A DNA stretch of 64,000 bases from Schistocephalus solidus. Lineage: Eukaryota > Platyhelminthes > Cestoda > Diphyllobothriidea > Diphyllobothriidae. A program made the position numbers and the translations under genes. The notes beneath the pieces are model-generated. The model had not been told where the DNA came from. It saw nothing but the letters and a program-made list of their open reading frames with translations, and did no database searches. Shown piece by piece: positions 20,096 through 31,070 of this stretch. The first letter of the stretch is position 1. The number at the start of each line of letters is the position of its first letter. The stretch covers positions 23,865 to 87,864 of the forward strand of contig WEDG01005252.1 in assembly GCA_017591395.1 (NCBI GenBank), given 5' to 3'.

Positions 20096-22618
20096 GATGC
20101 AGTGTGGTATTGGGTAGCTTCTAAACAGGCTTTCACTGCTAATTGTAAGGATAAAAAGGGAGCCGTCCGAATTGAAACAGCATGCTGTCCTTAAGCCAGT
20201 CAGTCGTTTGCACAGAGCACTGTACAAATATAAAAAGTCAGATATCCAAACTGTGAGGAGTTGGTGTATCTGTGACTATAAATGCGTAAGAAACCTGTTG
20301 TGGGAAAACAAATGAAGTCAGATCAAAAGGGGGCGAAGAAAACTTCAACCTTTAACCGATCGTGCAACAGAACCAAATGATCTGTTGGTTTTATTTGCTA
20401 TGCAAAAAGCTGCTAAGAAGATTGAGAAAGAAAATACGCTTTAAATGAAAAGATAATCGCCTTTAGGGAAGTGAATTTATTTGGGAAAACCGCTTCAAAT
20501 CAGCCTGGAGCGGGTTGACGTAAGCAGATACCTGATCGATTCAAGGTATGATGCGAAAGGAATTCAGGATTACCGCGGCCCTCAAATATATCTTTTACGA
20601 AAGACGATCCAGGGCAGTGGTGAATAAGGCAAGATTAGCGACCGGAGTATTGGTAATGCGTCTGTTATTATCTGGCCGACTAGCCCGTGCGTGACTTTAG
20701 TTGTCTGACAATAGGATTTTTCTAGGACACAAGATAACGATAATGCCTTCGGGGGAGTGTTTGCTAGTTGTAGTTTTTACTTAGCGGCGGGGAGTCAATG
20801 GAGTTTGGGAAACATTAATGCAGGTTAATTGACATTTCTAGTACCGAATGGGGGCTTGTACACATACGTATGAAATTCTTTCAAGGCGCATTAGGAATAA
20901 ACGAATTGGCCGTGCGAAGGGATTGGGTGCTGCTGACATAAAGGAGAAGGGAGGGCATGAAGGTTAAACTCAACTGATTCGAATTTACTTTAGCACGAAG
21001 CACGTAGGCTCAATTTAGGACTTACTGTACAGGCAAGACTTCTCGCAATGCACAAATCATTCAGTATAGCGATTTTTGCCAAACAGACGGAACCTAGAGT
21101 GATCATTTCTGCTTTTTTTCACCAATTCCAATAAAGTAAACTTCCGATCGATTATATCAATGCATGATGTTTAAATTTGAATCATTAGTTGAAGCGAATC
21201 GATCATGAGTTGGCGATGATCGAAATGCAGGGGAATATTACTATTTCCACTCGGCATAACTGAAGCAAGCGGTTAGGATTAAATAGTATACAGCAAATAT
21301 GAAGGGTTAACAGTCAATCTGCTTTGACGCTAACTTTGCAAGCGCCACCACCAGGCACTTGCGAGACCGGGTCAGTGCGAGAAAACTCCAAATTTGATAT
21401 CAAAATACTTGTTATCTGGTATCACAACCTAAACCCCTGGGAGAAATGAAGGGAAGCTGACATAGGGTCAAAATAATGATAATCAAGGATGTAATAATTG
21501 CAACTACTTCGCAGAACAACAATTAGGGTTTACCATATCATGGAAATGGTGCTAATTAGGGTTTGATGGATGGGGAAAAATGGCAACTTCTATGTAAATG
21601 TGGAGGTAAAAATGGAAAAATGTTAAATTTGAGGTAGCTGTTTAAATACGCCAATTTCGTTTACGAAACAGCATGCAATTCGAAAAGCGAAGTGTCCAGC
21701 GAACCACTAGTCCTAAGCCTAAATCAGAACCTAACCCTAAAACTAACCACAACCCTAAAAAAATAACCTCAACCCCAGAAACTTAACAGTAATACGTACA
21801 GAAATCCAAGGCCAAATGATCGGATTCTAACATCAGAATAACACACCTACTTAAAACACATGGGTAGTCAAGTTTAGAGTAATTAGAAAGTGGTTACACG
21901 CAAGAGATCTTTACCTAATGATGTATCAGGAAACCAACGTTTCGCGTTTCCGTGCATCGTTTTACCACATGTCCCATCCTGAGGAATGGGTTAGACTCGG
22001 ATGTAAGTGGGTCATGAACCAGTCCGATATGCTGATCCATATGAGATACAACATTCGATCTACCTTACAGCAAATTGTTTTTCGCCTGCTATAGACTAAA
22101 CTTTCTCCTTCGTAAATGTTGCATTTTTTCTATACCATTTCCTTTATATCCAGAACCTTCTAAGACGGCAGATTTGACTGCACCCAGTTCCGATTTCGCA
22201 AGAAAAGAGGGCCAGTTTTCCAAATTGGTGGTAATCCTTATTCAAGTTCCCAGACCGAGAAATGTTAATCATTTACCTATGTGTCACACTTTATCTGATG
22301 TCAAAATTCCAGGTGTACGAGCTTGTTGCTTCCGAAATCCTGTCGAAATTTAAAATATTTTATATATGAAGACACCTATATTGCATTAAACTATCGGATA
22401 ATCCTACAGGACGTTCGAAATTTTTAAAAATAGCGCACTTTTGTAGTAAATAAGATCCGGAGATAGTACATGAGGTTGCTACCAAACACATTCGCCTTAA
22501 CATAAAATTTACTTGCATGTGTTTGATATAAATCCCAATATTTATCGATTTTTGCTCAAAAAATGAGGTTAATATATATATATTTGCTTTCATTAATTTC
22601 ATCTCTGAACACACACAG
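20096..22618. other. Stretch without a recognisable gene
   Basis: Unique-looking AT-rich DNA. The only structure seen is the telomere-like stretch at 21711-21775. Confidence 0.4.
21711..21775. repeat. Degenerate telomere-like CCCTAA repeat
   Basis: CCTAACCCTAAAACTAACC and ACAACCCTAAA follow each other with further CCTAA-type units before and after. Flatworm telomeres are (TTAGGG)n, so this may be an interstitial remnant. The units are imperfect and few. Confidence 0.45.
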
Positions 22619-22675
22619 GTTGCTGAGAAAGTGGACAAATTATCGTCAGATCCCATTCAGCCGCGCGTAAAATGG
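22619..22675 (+). CDS. Candidate exon, 19 codons, unknown gene
   Basis: The acceptor CTGAACACACACAG ends at 22618 and the donor GTAAGC starts at 22676. The open frame between is exactly 57 bp, phase 0 at both sides: VAEKVDKLSSDPIQPRVKW. It is in phase with the exon at 22811. A weaker donor in the last exon of the gene ending at 17947 would also join to it in phase. Confidence 0.5.
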
Positions 22676-22810
22676 GTAAGCAAAAGAGTTCCCAAAATAT
22701 CTCCTCTGGTAGTGAGAAAAATTTAAAGGCAATCCCTATACTAATAAACAAGAAGTTAAAAGTGAATTTACATGAAGTTCTCGAGGACCAATTTATATAT
22801 TCGCGCCTAG

Positions 22811-23032
22811 AAAGAGCCAAAACCACGGATAACATGTGAAGCCCAAACGAATAACCTCCTCGGGGAGACCGCTTACATGCTTCAGGAGGTCCTGGAATCC
22901 GAAAGCGGACGGAAGAGAGAAGACAGAAAAAAGGGCACTGGCAGGTCAGTCCGACAGATCAAAATACCGCGAAAGAGTTTTGCAGAGAGTCGACTGAAAG
23001 CTACGGAAATAGGTGCCACTCCAGGATTTATA
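22811..23032 (+). CDS. Candidate exon encoding a Lys/Glu/Arg-rich segment, unknown gene
   Basis: The acceptor TATATATTCGCGCCTAG ends at 22810, and the reading is open in the phase left by 22675. It encodes KEPKPRITCEAQTNNLLGET, then AYMLQEVLESESGRKREDRK and a basic stretch. Two donors are possible: GTCAGT at 22945 or GTGAGT at 23033; the second keeps phase 0 and fits the exon at 27892. The composition looks like a charged helix plus basic linker. I cannot name the family. Confidence 0.5.
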
Positions 23033-23279
23033 GTGAGTCAGAGTTTCAACAACCTCCATCACCTCTTCTTGTCCTCTGTTTTTTCATCCACACTCAAACA
23101 GACTTGAGGACACATTTTAGGACATACAGCACAACAGCGATCCATCGGTATGAATCTGTGCATACAAATTTTCAACCCCAAGAAAAAGATCAGTGCGTTC
23201 ATTGCGAAGTAACAACATTCTGCATACCTGTAAAGCAGAGAAGCTGCAGGTTGGTAGGGTTTTAAATGATGGCCTGTAC

Positions 23280-23450
23280 TGAAGTTTAGATGCATTTCTG
23301 GCTTGTTAGCCCTCATCAGCCAACTATACACAACCCCAGGTGTTGCGGCACCCGAGGCTCAAACTCGCGACCTGTTGGTTAGAAGTCCAACGCTATAATC
23401 CTCTGCGCCACGAGCTCATTGTTTTATCGGTTTCGATCGGGAATATTAAC
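23280..23450 (-). mobile_element. tRNA-derived SINE
   Basis: Read on the - strand, the head is GAGCTCGTGGCGCAGAGGATTATAGCG and the B-box region GGTCGCGAGTTTGAGCC. The body has the GGCTGATGAGGGCTAACAAGCC motif (in two parts, near 23323-23300). Same family layout as the array at 7.7 kb. Confidence 0.75.
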
Positions 23451-23667
23451 AATGGTAGTTGGGCACTCACGGATCGGTTACGAGACTTACTCGTCCCGTT
23501 ATGCCGAAAATGGCCATTCCAGTCTCCCTCGTCTTTGTCGGTAATGTCATTCTGCTTATAATGCTAGCCACCGTGTGGCGGCTGGCGGTGCACGAGAGTG
23601 AGCCCCAAGGCACAATGGGACGAGTGAGTCCCGTAACCGATCGGTGAGCGCCCATCTACCATTGGTT
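23449..23667. repeat. 55-bp inverted repeat around a SINE tail
   Basis: 23449-23504 (CAATGGTAGTTGGGCACTCA...CGTCCCGTTATGC) is nearly the reverse complement of 23612-23667. Between them lie the SINE tail (GGCCATTCCAGTCTCCCTCG) and the start of another body. The same terminal motif brackets the SINE near 12.6-12.9 kb. Confidence 0.8.
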
Positions 23668-25689
23668 AGACGCTCTGAGGCATCAGCGTTGTACCATTGT
23701 CAGACGTGTTGGCATAGAAACCTAAATGCATATTCTTCACCAACCAAACCGATTATTATATAAGCTTCCGTCCGCATGGGCCTCCTTATATTTTTCAAGT
23801 GCATAGGTCTATTGGATCTAAATATGTTCTTTGGAACGATGGCAGACCGTATTTCATGAAGTCTAGAAGCTGGTTACAGAGGTCACGTGCCTTTACAGCC
23901 AAATAATGTCAATGGATGCACGTAGAGGCAGATTTTCTGGTTTTGTCCCAGTATGCTGCATCCCGGGCACTACATGCGGTTTTGTAAGCAACTGCCATCT
24001 GTATCTAGATATTCAATCCTATTCTTACGGTGCACAAGCCGAATGGGTAATATAGTCATCGGTCTGTGTGTCACTCTTATTCCGGGTTTCCTCAGGTATC
24101 TTTCCAAAAGTCCCCACACATTCTATATGTAAGAATGAGATCGCCAGGCATTTGGATTAGACGGCTTATGAGTATTACCTAGTTTACTTTCTTTTGGATG
24201 CTTGCTGTCTCATTGATTGGCATACACAAGCATTGAGAAGACAGTTCAAAAAAGCGGTTTAGTTCAACTCGCCGGCCTCCTTAGTCAGAATTGTGTCTTT
24301 TTGTTTTATTTAAACAGGCGGTCAGCAGTTCTTTTTTTTGTGAGAGAAAGGGTGGTAACTGTCGTAGCGTAGAGTAACTTTCGCATAATTTTATTTGCTG
24401 TGAGATGATGTGCGCAATGTTCAGTCGGTGGGCTACTATTCCTTCATTTTCGAGTATGAATTTAATTCGTGTAAATAATGCGTGAGTAGTTTTGTGGAGT
24501 ATTCCTGAAAATAAATCAGTAAAATTTAGGGCTAAATGACAAAAAAGCTGTAGATTCTGGTTCCTACCTTGTAACCTCGGAAGAAAGCCAGAGATAGGCG
24601 ACCCTATAGGAGCTACTTTCAATTGTTAGTAGGATTGCTAGTAGAATGAAAATTTAATTTTCATACGTAGTTCAGAGAGCAAGTTTAAAAAGTAAACTGC
24701 TTTTGCATGTTTGCACCACGACTGTCCACCTGTTCAACCGTTATCGAACATTTATGCGGTAAGTTTTGTTGATTTTGCCAAAGAGCATACACCAGATTAC
24801 CTAACTCGTGCAAAATTCCGAAATTTAATCACTCACAAGCCAACACCTACGCATGTACCAAAGATTTGAAGAATAATGAACAAGCTTAGGCGAATTCAAA
24901 ACTTAAAGGAATTAGAAAATTAATATATCTTTGTTAAGATACACCAATTTTTTTAAAAAACGCAGCATATTCCGAAAATGTGAAAAATCGCTGAATATGT
25001 GACGAATAAATTTAAATATAATTGCTAAGTGATATCGCAAATATGCAAATTTGTGTATGTTAAAATAAATTTTCCAGCACATAATTTCTGTTTCCTTATT
25101 TGTGACATTGGATTACAATTAGCGTCAGTTCGTCCTTGAAATACTGGCGAATACTTCGCGATTTTCAGGGTTTTCAAGCGATTGACCATATATTTATACG
25201 CTGTTCTACGTGCTTATCAAAACCTTCAGGATAAAATAGTTTTTAAAAGCAATTCCTGAAGTATTAAGTTTTTTTGGATATTTTTGTAAATTCAGATGAC
25301 CGTTTGGGTCATATTTGTAGACTGACCTTAACACGAAAACTCTTTGCCGAGAACAACAAAGTCGGCAATTAAAAAACTTTCTGCCATAAGTTACTTCTTA
25401 AAAAGCGCTTTACTCAGATATTTCGCTGATGATCTTCTGCGTTATTTAACCTTTCTCTAGGTAACGTCAAAATAATATCGAGAATGTTGACCTTCTTTTG
25501 ATTTCGCTGACTTCGTCTGTGAATTAGATGTTCCCTGTGTGCGAGCGCGCACATGTTTGTGTTTCTGGTCCCTGATAATGGTTTGAGTTCTGACTGGCTG
25601 AATTAAGGCAGAATGAATCCGATACAGTTCTTAGTCAATCTACCTCATGCCCTCACGTCACCCTCTCATAAACATTTTTGTAAGGGCAT
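23668..25689. other. Stretch without a recognisable gene
   Basis: AT-rich. One diverged copy of the dispersed repeat is at 24783-24830; nothing else. Confidence 0.4.
24783..24830 (+). repeat. Dispersed AT-rich repeat, copy 2
   Basis: CCAGATTACCTAACTCGTGC, then AAAATTCCGAAATTTAATC, similar to 16912-16968. Confidence 0.45.
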
Positions 25690-25960
25690 TCAACTGGGTG
25701 TGTTCGTTCAGTTGTGCCCTGCGACTCAATAAGAAGATTTTGCAGTCAGTCTCATAGCGTCTAGTACTGATGCAAGAAGGAATGCCCACAACGAAACGGT
25801 AGACTGTGATTGAAATTTCTGGCCTTGTAACCATTTACAGCCAACCATACCCAAACCCACGTCTGGATAATCTGGAATGCAAATTAGGGTTCTTTGGACA
25901 TTGGGTGTTAATTTGCCTAACGCTCTACCACTGAGCTCGATGACGTGTGATCACATAACT
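25690..25960 (-). mobile_element. tRNA-derived SINE, near full length, diverged
   Basis: From high to low coordinates: head with GCTCAGTGGTAGAGCG (A-box, near 25935), degraded B-box, body with GGCTGTAAATGGTTACAAGG and the region matching the TCTAGT...CATAGC and GTTGTGCCCT segments of the tandem array. Confidence 0.7.
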
Positions 25961-26269
25961 TATTGGTCAGCTTCATTATGTTTTTCTCGCAGACCTTCGG
26001 CAGTACTCATAAATGGGCCCGGTGGGATAGAGGTGGAAATGTAAATCAGTTCTGTTGGGTCACCAAAGGAAAATTGGAGGGTATTAGCAGGCACGTCGAA
26101 TTTTCTACAACTATGACGACCGCGGGAGAACGAAGTTCGACAGCAGAGAGGCGAAGGCGAATTAGCAGCGAAGAAGCAAATCAACGTTTGTGCTTCGGAT
26201 AGTTAAATGGCAGGCGAAAGAGTATGCTAAATAAACCCATACCAGCAGGAATATTCCCCTCAAATTCTG

Positions 26270-26505
26270 ATGTCTGAACTGAACGCTGAGCCCAATGATC
26301 AAAGATCCGGGGTTCAAATCCCAGGTGTCCGAAACGCAGGGTTGAGCAGGGCTGTGTGATACAGTTATCCCCTCAGACATAGACTTTCCAGTTTCCCTGG
26401 TTTCTGTATATATTCCTGAGCTCTAAGCGACTACCTGTCAGGGTACCGAAGCACAATGGGACAAGGAGGTCTCGTAATCCGATCAATGAGTGTCCTTCAA
26501 ACATG
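26270..26505 (+). mobile_element. Degraded tRNA-derived SINE
   Basis: AACGCTGAGCCCAATGATC and the B-box-like GGGGTTCAAATCCCAGG at about 26312 give the tRNA-like head. CCAGTTTCCCTGGTTTCTG and AGCACAATGGGACAAGG further on match the tail and terminal motif of other copies. Confidence 0.65.
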
Positions 26506-27891
26506 TATATTGATTTATAGAAACCGATTCTGTTCTTTGTGACTAGAGCAAACTTTTTTCTATAAACGTGCGTCATTTGTTTCCCCGGCCGTCATACTTG
26601 TATTAACATTGTACAGTAGAGTTAATTGGACAGACCCCAGCATGCGAAAAAGTCAACAACCTGACGAACGTCTCTTAAGATGATAATGCGTCCGAACCCT
26701 TTAAAAGTTACTTCAGAAAGCACCATACACACGTGCATATAATCAAACGACAACTTCACATACCCTGGTTGTAACAGGTGAGAAAGATTTGGCTATTTGC
26801 ATTGAAAAGAAGTCATCTAAAAGATTCCAGCACATTTTGAGATACATGGCAAATCTGTGTCTACAAACAGTAAAAAAGAGGAACGGGTTATGTGAAAATC
26901 GACATATCGAGTTCGATGCCGCTCAGGAAAAAAAAACTCCGAGAGAGCTGGAAAAAAGAGGAGTCAATGCACGTAGGATGCAAATATACAGCGACTGCTT
27001 ATCGATACAAACCTTGGACAAATGGAAATGCTGAGCGCATTTACTGACCACGACTTGAGCAACCAGCGTCAAACTTTGCCGCCATAAAGTTTGTTACTTT
27101 TCATAAAGAACATCGAATATTTAGCATCAACTTATAGTTCCGGAGATGCCTATTTCAGGAAACACGATTGGGTGCCCAATTAGTAACTCAGTCGGTGGGG
27201 GCTCTCAATCCCACGAGCGCTCGCCAGACTTTAGTTTATTCTGTCACTAGACTTTAGTGCGTTCTAGACTGCCAGGAGCAATTCGAGGCAGTTTGGAATA
27301 ACGAGTGGCCATGAAGAGGCACTGGATGTAACGGAGTTTTGGCCTTTTTCATGGTATTTATCGCAACCTACAGGCCAACAACTTTGGATTCGATATATCA
27401 ATGATACCGGCATCCACATCAAACCATAAATGGATAAATGAATTAAGTGAAACCCTGGATTTCGTTTTCCCGGTTCCTGGTTCCTAGATTTTCCTGCACA
27501 TCAAATAATTAACAGTTACGGGAAAACAATTTTGTATAGGAAGGTCAAAAACCGGTTTGACTGAAGAAAATATTTTGCAAAGCTGCAAACTGATGGCCTT
27601 AAATAGAAAATTCAAAGAGGTGAATACTTTTATAGTTTATAAATCTAGAGAATAGCAGGAAGTAGAGCGCTAACGCACTAAGAGTAATCTGCTGTTTGAG
27701 TCCGTTTTATGTCAAAAACTATCTGGCCTTAAGGAGTTTGCATTTTCTATGGCTGTAAAATCCGAAATAATTTGCACACAACGAAACTTTTGATTCACCG
27801 ACATCACCCTCACTCTTTTCTGGGGTTTAAATTAATTTTACATCTGTGAAACCGACCGCTATATTTCTTCTAATGCTTCATCACGTTAAAG
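26506..27891. other. Stretch without a confident gene
   Basis: An open frame at 26786-27034 follows an AG at 26777-26778 and reads a Lys/Arg-rich segment, but it has neither donor nor family match, so it is not called. Confidence 0.35.
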
Positions 27892-28028
27892 GGAATTCAA
27901 GAACTCTACGATACGGCCGAATGCTTCGTCAGAAATGTGGACTATCTCAAGCGATGGCCACGAGAAATGAGGGATTGCTTTGCAGTAACCAACAGCTACG
28001 AAGACATCCCACACTTAGCGGAATACAG
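27892..28028 (+). CDS. Candidate exon with clear coding character, unknown gene
   Basis: The acceptor CTTCATCACGTTAAAG ends at 27891, the donor GTATCA starts at 28029. Open frame: GIQELYDTAECFVRNVDYLK, then RWPREMRDCFAVTNSYED and IPHLAEY. The mix of aromatic, acidic and hydrophobic residues looks like a folded domain. A stop lies just upstream in the frame, and the frame closes soon after the donor, as expected for an exon. It is phase 0 at entry, compatible with the exon ending at 23032. I cannot assign a family. Confidence 0.55.
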
Positions 28029-28394
28029 GTATCACCCAAAAGAAGACAAATATTAAGGAAGAATGCTTGCAAAGGACTTAGAACAAAAACGCTTAAAATG
28101 GCTGTTAATCAAGGAGAAATCAGCAAACTTCTTTATAACCAACTTTGCAAAATACGAGGGGCAAGAAGCCCACCAGAGGACCTTAAATAAATCTTGTGAG
28201 AACAAAGAACACTTCTGTTTATTTTTGTTTTTCTTTCACGAATCGGCAGCACAAAATCAAAAACTAATAAGACGACCACAAGATTGCTACGTCATCTCAA
28301 ATTACCAAACACCTCAATAGTACCGTACTATTTTGTTTAAAACAATAAATATTTCAGGGGATTGTAAAACATAGCCGTCTTGTTAAAGCGTTTG

Positions 28395-28452
28395 CAGTAG
28401 CTGGCCTGCCTCATGAAATGTTAAACGAAATTCTGAAATGCATTTTTTTATC
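28395..28452 (+). repeat. Dispersed AT-rich repeat, copy 3
   Basis: GTAGCTGGCCTGCCTCATGA then AATGTTAAACGAAATTCTGA; the reverse complement of 29276-29334 shows the same order with few changes, including the T-rich run that follows. Confidence 0.7.
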
Positions 28453-30949
28453 ATAACGGGTTTGAAATATCGATCATCGTTAAATAGTATCCCAATTTAT
28501 GTCAGTCATACCAGTAGAAGGAGCTTTTTTTAGCCACCTGCAAAATCAAGATCAGAAAAAAGATGACTTAAATAGTACGCATTTTTCTCTTTGGACTCCG
28601 ACACCCTTGAAGATATAATGCAAAACAGCATACAGAAAATACGATATCTTGTATTGCTTTGCGAGAAAATTATGTTTTTTTTCGAATTTTACACCCAGAG
28701 AGAGACCCCTCCGGTTTTGTAAGTTTGAAACAAGGAAACCTTTCAAATAGATAAAAGGCGAATTCATTCGCATCATACCTGCCCATTTATTAATGATTCT
28801 TACGAAGTCTAAAAACTAATTTAAATCCATCAAAAAATTATATGAGCCCTATGCAATATTTCCTTAATAGTGTAATCACATACGTGATTTGAGCTACACG
28901 AAAAGCATACAGTTTTTAATAATTTCAACTGCAGGCCAGATTCAAATTTAACCTTAGTTTAAACAATTTTTAACCGATAGATGTTCTCTTTTCGAGCGTA
29001 AAATTTGGAAGACATTTTTCTGCTAGACGAGAATAGGACAAAATATGTTTGTGAAAGTTTTCTTTTGAAAATATATTAGAATTTATAAGGACATTGAAAT
29101 ATAATGAGTAAAAGCGTAGAACTTAAGCATTAACTCTTTACTGAGTAAAATTATTGCAGGCAAAGAGGAAATAAACTCATTTCAAAGTCAGCGTCCTAGA
29201 ATGATCGAACTATCATAGAATCATGTTCCATGATAATCCATATTAGAACCCCATCTAGGTAGATTTTTTTATCAAAAAAAACATTTCAGAATTTCGGTTA
29301 CCATTTCATGCAACAGGCCAATGATTTTAAGATTTTCCAAACACCGAGAAGGCGTGTTCATTGAAAAGCAACAGTTGAAATCGGCATATGCTACAGAAGG
29401 TAGGTGAAGCAAGTCTAAATAGGCAGAAACTAAAGGGACCGTTCTAGTGACATCAGCATGACACTTGGAGATAGTTTATCGTTTGAACCACACAAATTGC
29501 ATAATCGAAATACTACGTTCGTTCAGGCCTATGTACCGATCACGCGAATAAACACTGAAATAAGTGAAATCCACGAAAACAAAGTCTGACTGTTTCCGGG
29601 TACCCGGTACCTCCATTGACAAAGACCAAGTTGGCTGCGAAGCAGTCCCTATTATTCCTCATGATAAAACAGTCGCAGGTAGAGGGATCCGGATGGTTAA
29701 AGTCAAGCTAACCGACTACCTTTTACGTTGTCGCCTCCTGTATTCAGCACGCCGCACGAAGTCCACGTACAGATACCACTGCCTTTCGGTGCATTCAAAA
29801 AGTATGTTAAGGGCCAAAACGCCCAACTTGCAACAAATCCATACACGTCTATCATGCGCGCGTTTCGCGACCTCGTAGCTCAACCTGTGCTACTGTTGAC
29901 GCGTTCGTGTCCCTGATAATTGGGTAGGATGTTTAATATGCAAATAAGGCTCATCGACCAAAGAAGGAAACAGTACCTTGCATACTGCAGTGTGAGGAAT
30001 TTGTACGGATCGGCAAAGGGTAACCTGACCGCCTTGATGTCAGTAAGGTACAAGCTGGATGTCGCCCGTCTCTCTTGGGTGCGTTTGATAAATTATGGCC
30101 CGTAAAACACCAAGATATCGCGGAGCACAGAAAGTATCCCTAATTTGCAACAGCCGTGCAACTGGTAGCCGTGGTCGACACGGTGCTGGATTCTTGGCAG
30201 TCTACATCACCTGGACCGAACTGAACTATACTCCCCAGAGGACTAAGCCAAAGTAGGTATCGGCACAAGAATTTGGGCCCTAATGAAATTATGCGGGTTG
30301 CTCACCGTCATAGTGATTCGGAATCTGGAGGGGGATCGGCGTAGTGATAACCCACCCATTGCACGACAGGGTTACAACAAGCTCCAGACTAAAACTCCAA
30401 AGTGCGTCATCTATCGATGATACGAAGAGGTTGTATCAGATTTTGGAAGGTGAGCCAGTTTTACAACCGACATAGCCTAAGGATATATGAAACTTCCAAA
30501 AGGGTTTAAAAACACGGGAGCAAGGGTTAAAATGTTAAAACTGATATCGCTCATTTCATTTAAGTTACTTCTCTTACAAAATGTAGACAAGAATTTGGTA
30601 CTTCATTTGTCCTTTCTAGAAAATCTGATGGAGTTTATGGAAGCAACCCATAACTAAATAGAATTTACGTGGTTGTTCATTACCGAATGTGATTTAAGAG
30701 ATGATGAGTTAAAAGCCAAGATACTAACCTATAAAAGGTGACCAGAGAATTCTCTACGGAACTCAGTTTAACAACCTCGTTTGAGCAACCTTTTTAATTT
30801 GGAAGCGTGTCGAGAAACGCGTACTTTATGTTCTAGTTGAGCACATAGGCATAGTGAAAAATGTTATTTAATATTCTGTGGATGGCAATTTCGTATATGC
30901 CTCATTCTTCTGGAAAACCACCAAACGCTCTCTTCTTAGTTAATCTGCA
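28453..30949. other. Stretch without a recognisable gene
   Basis: AT-rich to about 29.5 kb. Open frames at 29564-29916 and 29920-30105 show no motif that I can name; they may be old transposon remnants. No splice chain was found. Confidence 0.35.
29276..29334 (-). repeat. Dispersed AT-rich repeat, copy 4, inverted
   Basis: Reverse complement reads TTGGCCTGTTGCATGAAATG, then GTAACCGAAATTCTGAAATG and a T run, matching 28395-28452. Confidence 0.7.
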
Positions 30950-31070
30950 TTTCATTTGAGCCACATGTGAAAAACTCGGCAGCCTCGAAGGGATAAGAAC
31001 GCACGCCAGCAAGGGCTTAAGTTCGGCTAACGCTCTAGCCAACTGAGCTACGAGGCCCCCACCGGGAGTT
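30950..31070 (-). mobile_element. tRNA-like SINE of the GGCCTCG family
   Basis: On the - strand GGCCTCGTAGCTCAGTTGGC starts at 31057, and CGAGGCT at 30987-30981 closes the acceptor stem. Flanks on both sides (CCGGTGGG before, TTTCACATGTGGCTCAAA after) also match the copy at 43675-43830. The B-box is eroded (GCGTTCTTATCCC). It is not a working tRNA: no proper anticodon arm. Confidence 0.75.

Noticed and set aside
26786..27034. Possible exon with Lys/Arg-rich frame
   Set aside because: The preceding AG has no convincing pyrimidine tract, no donor, and composition follows the A-rich DNA.
29564..30105. Open frames thought to be an LTR-element gag or RT part
   Set aside because: No catalytic or zinc motif could be pointed to.
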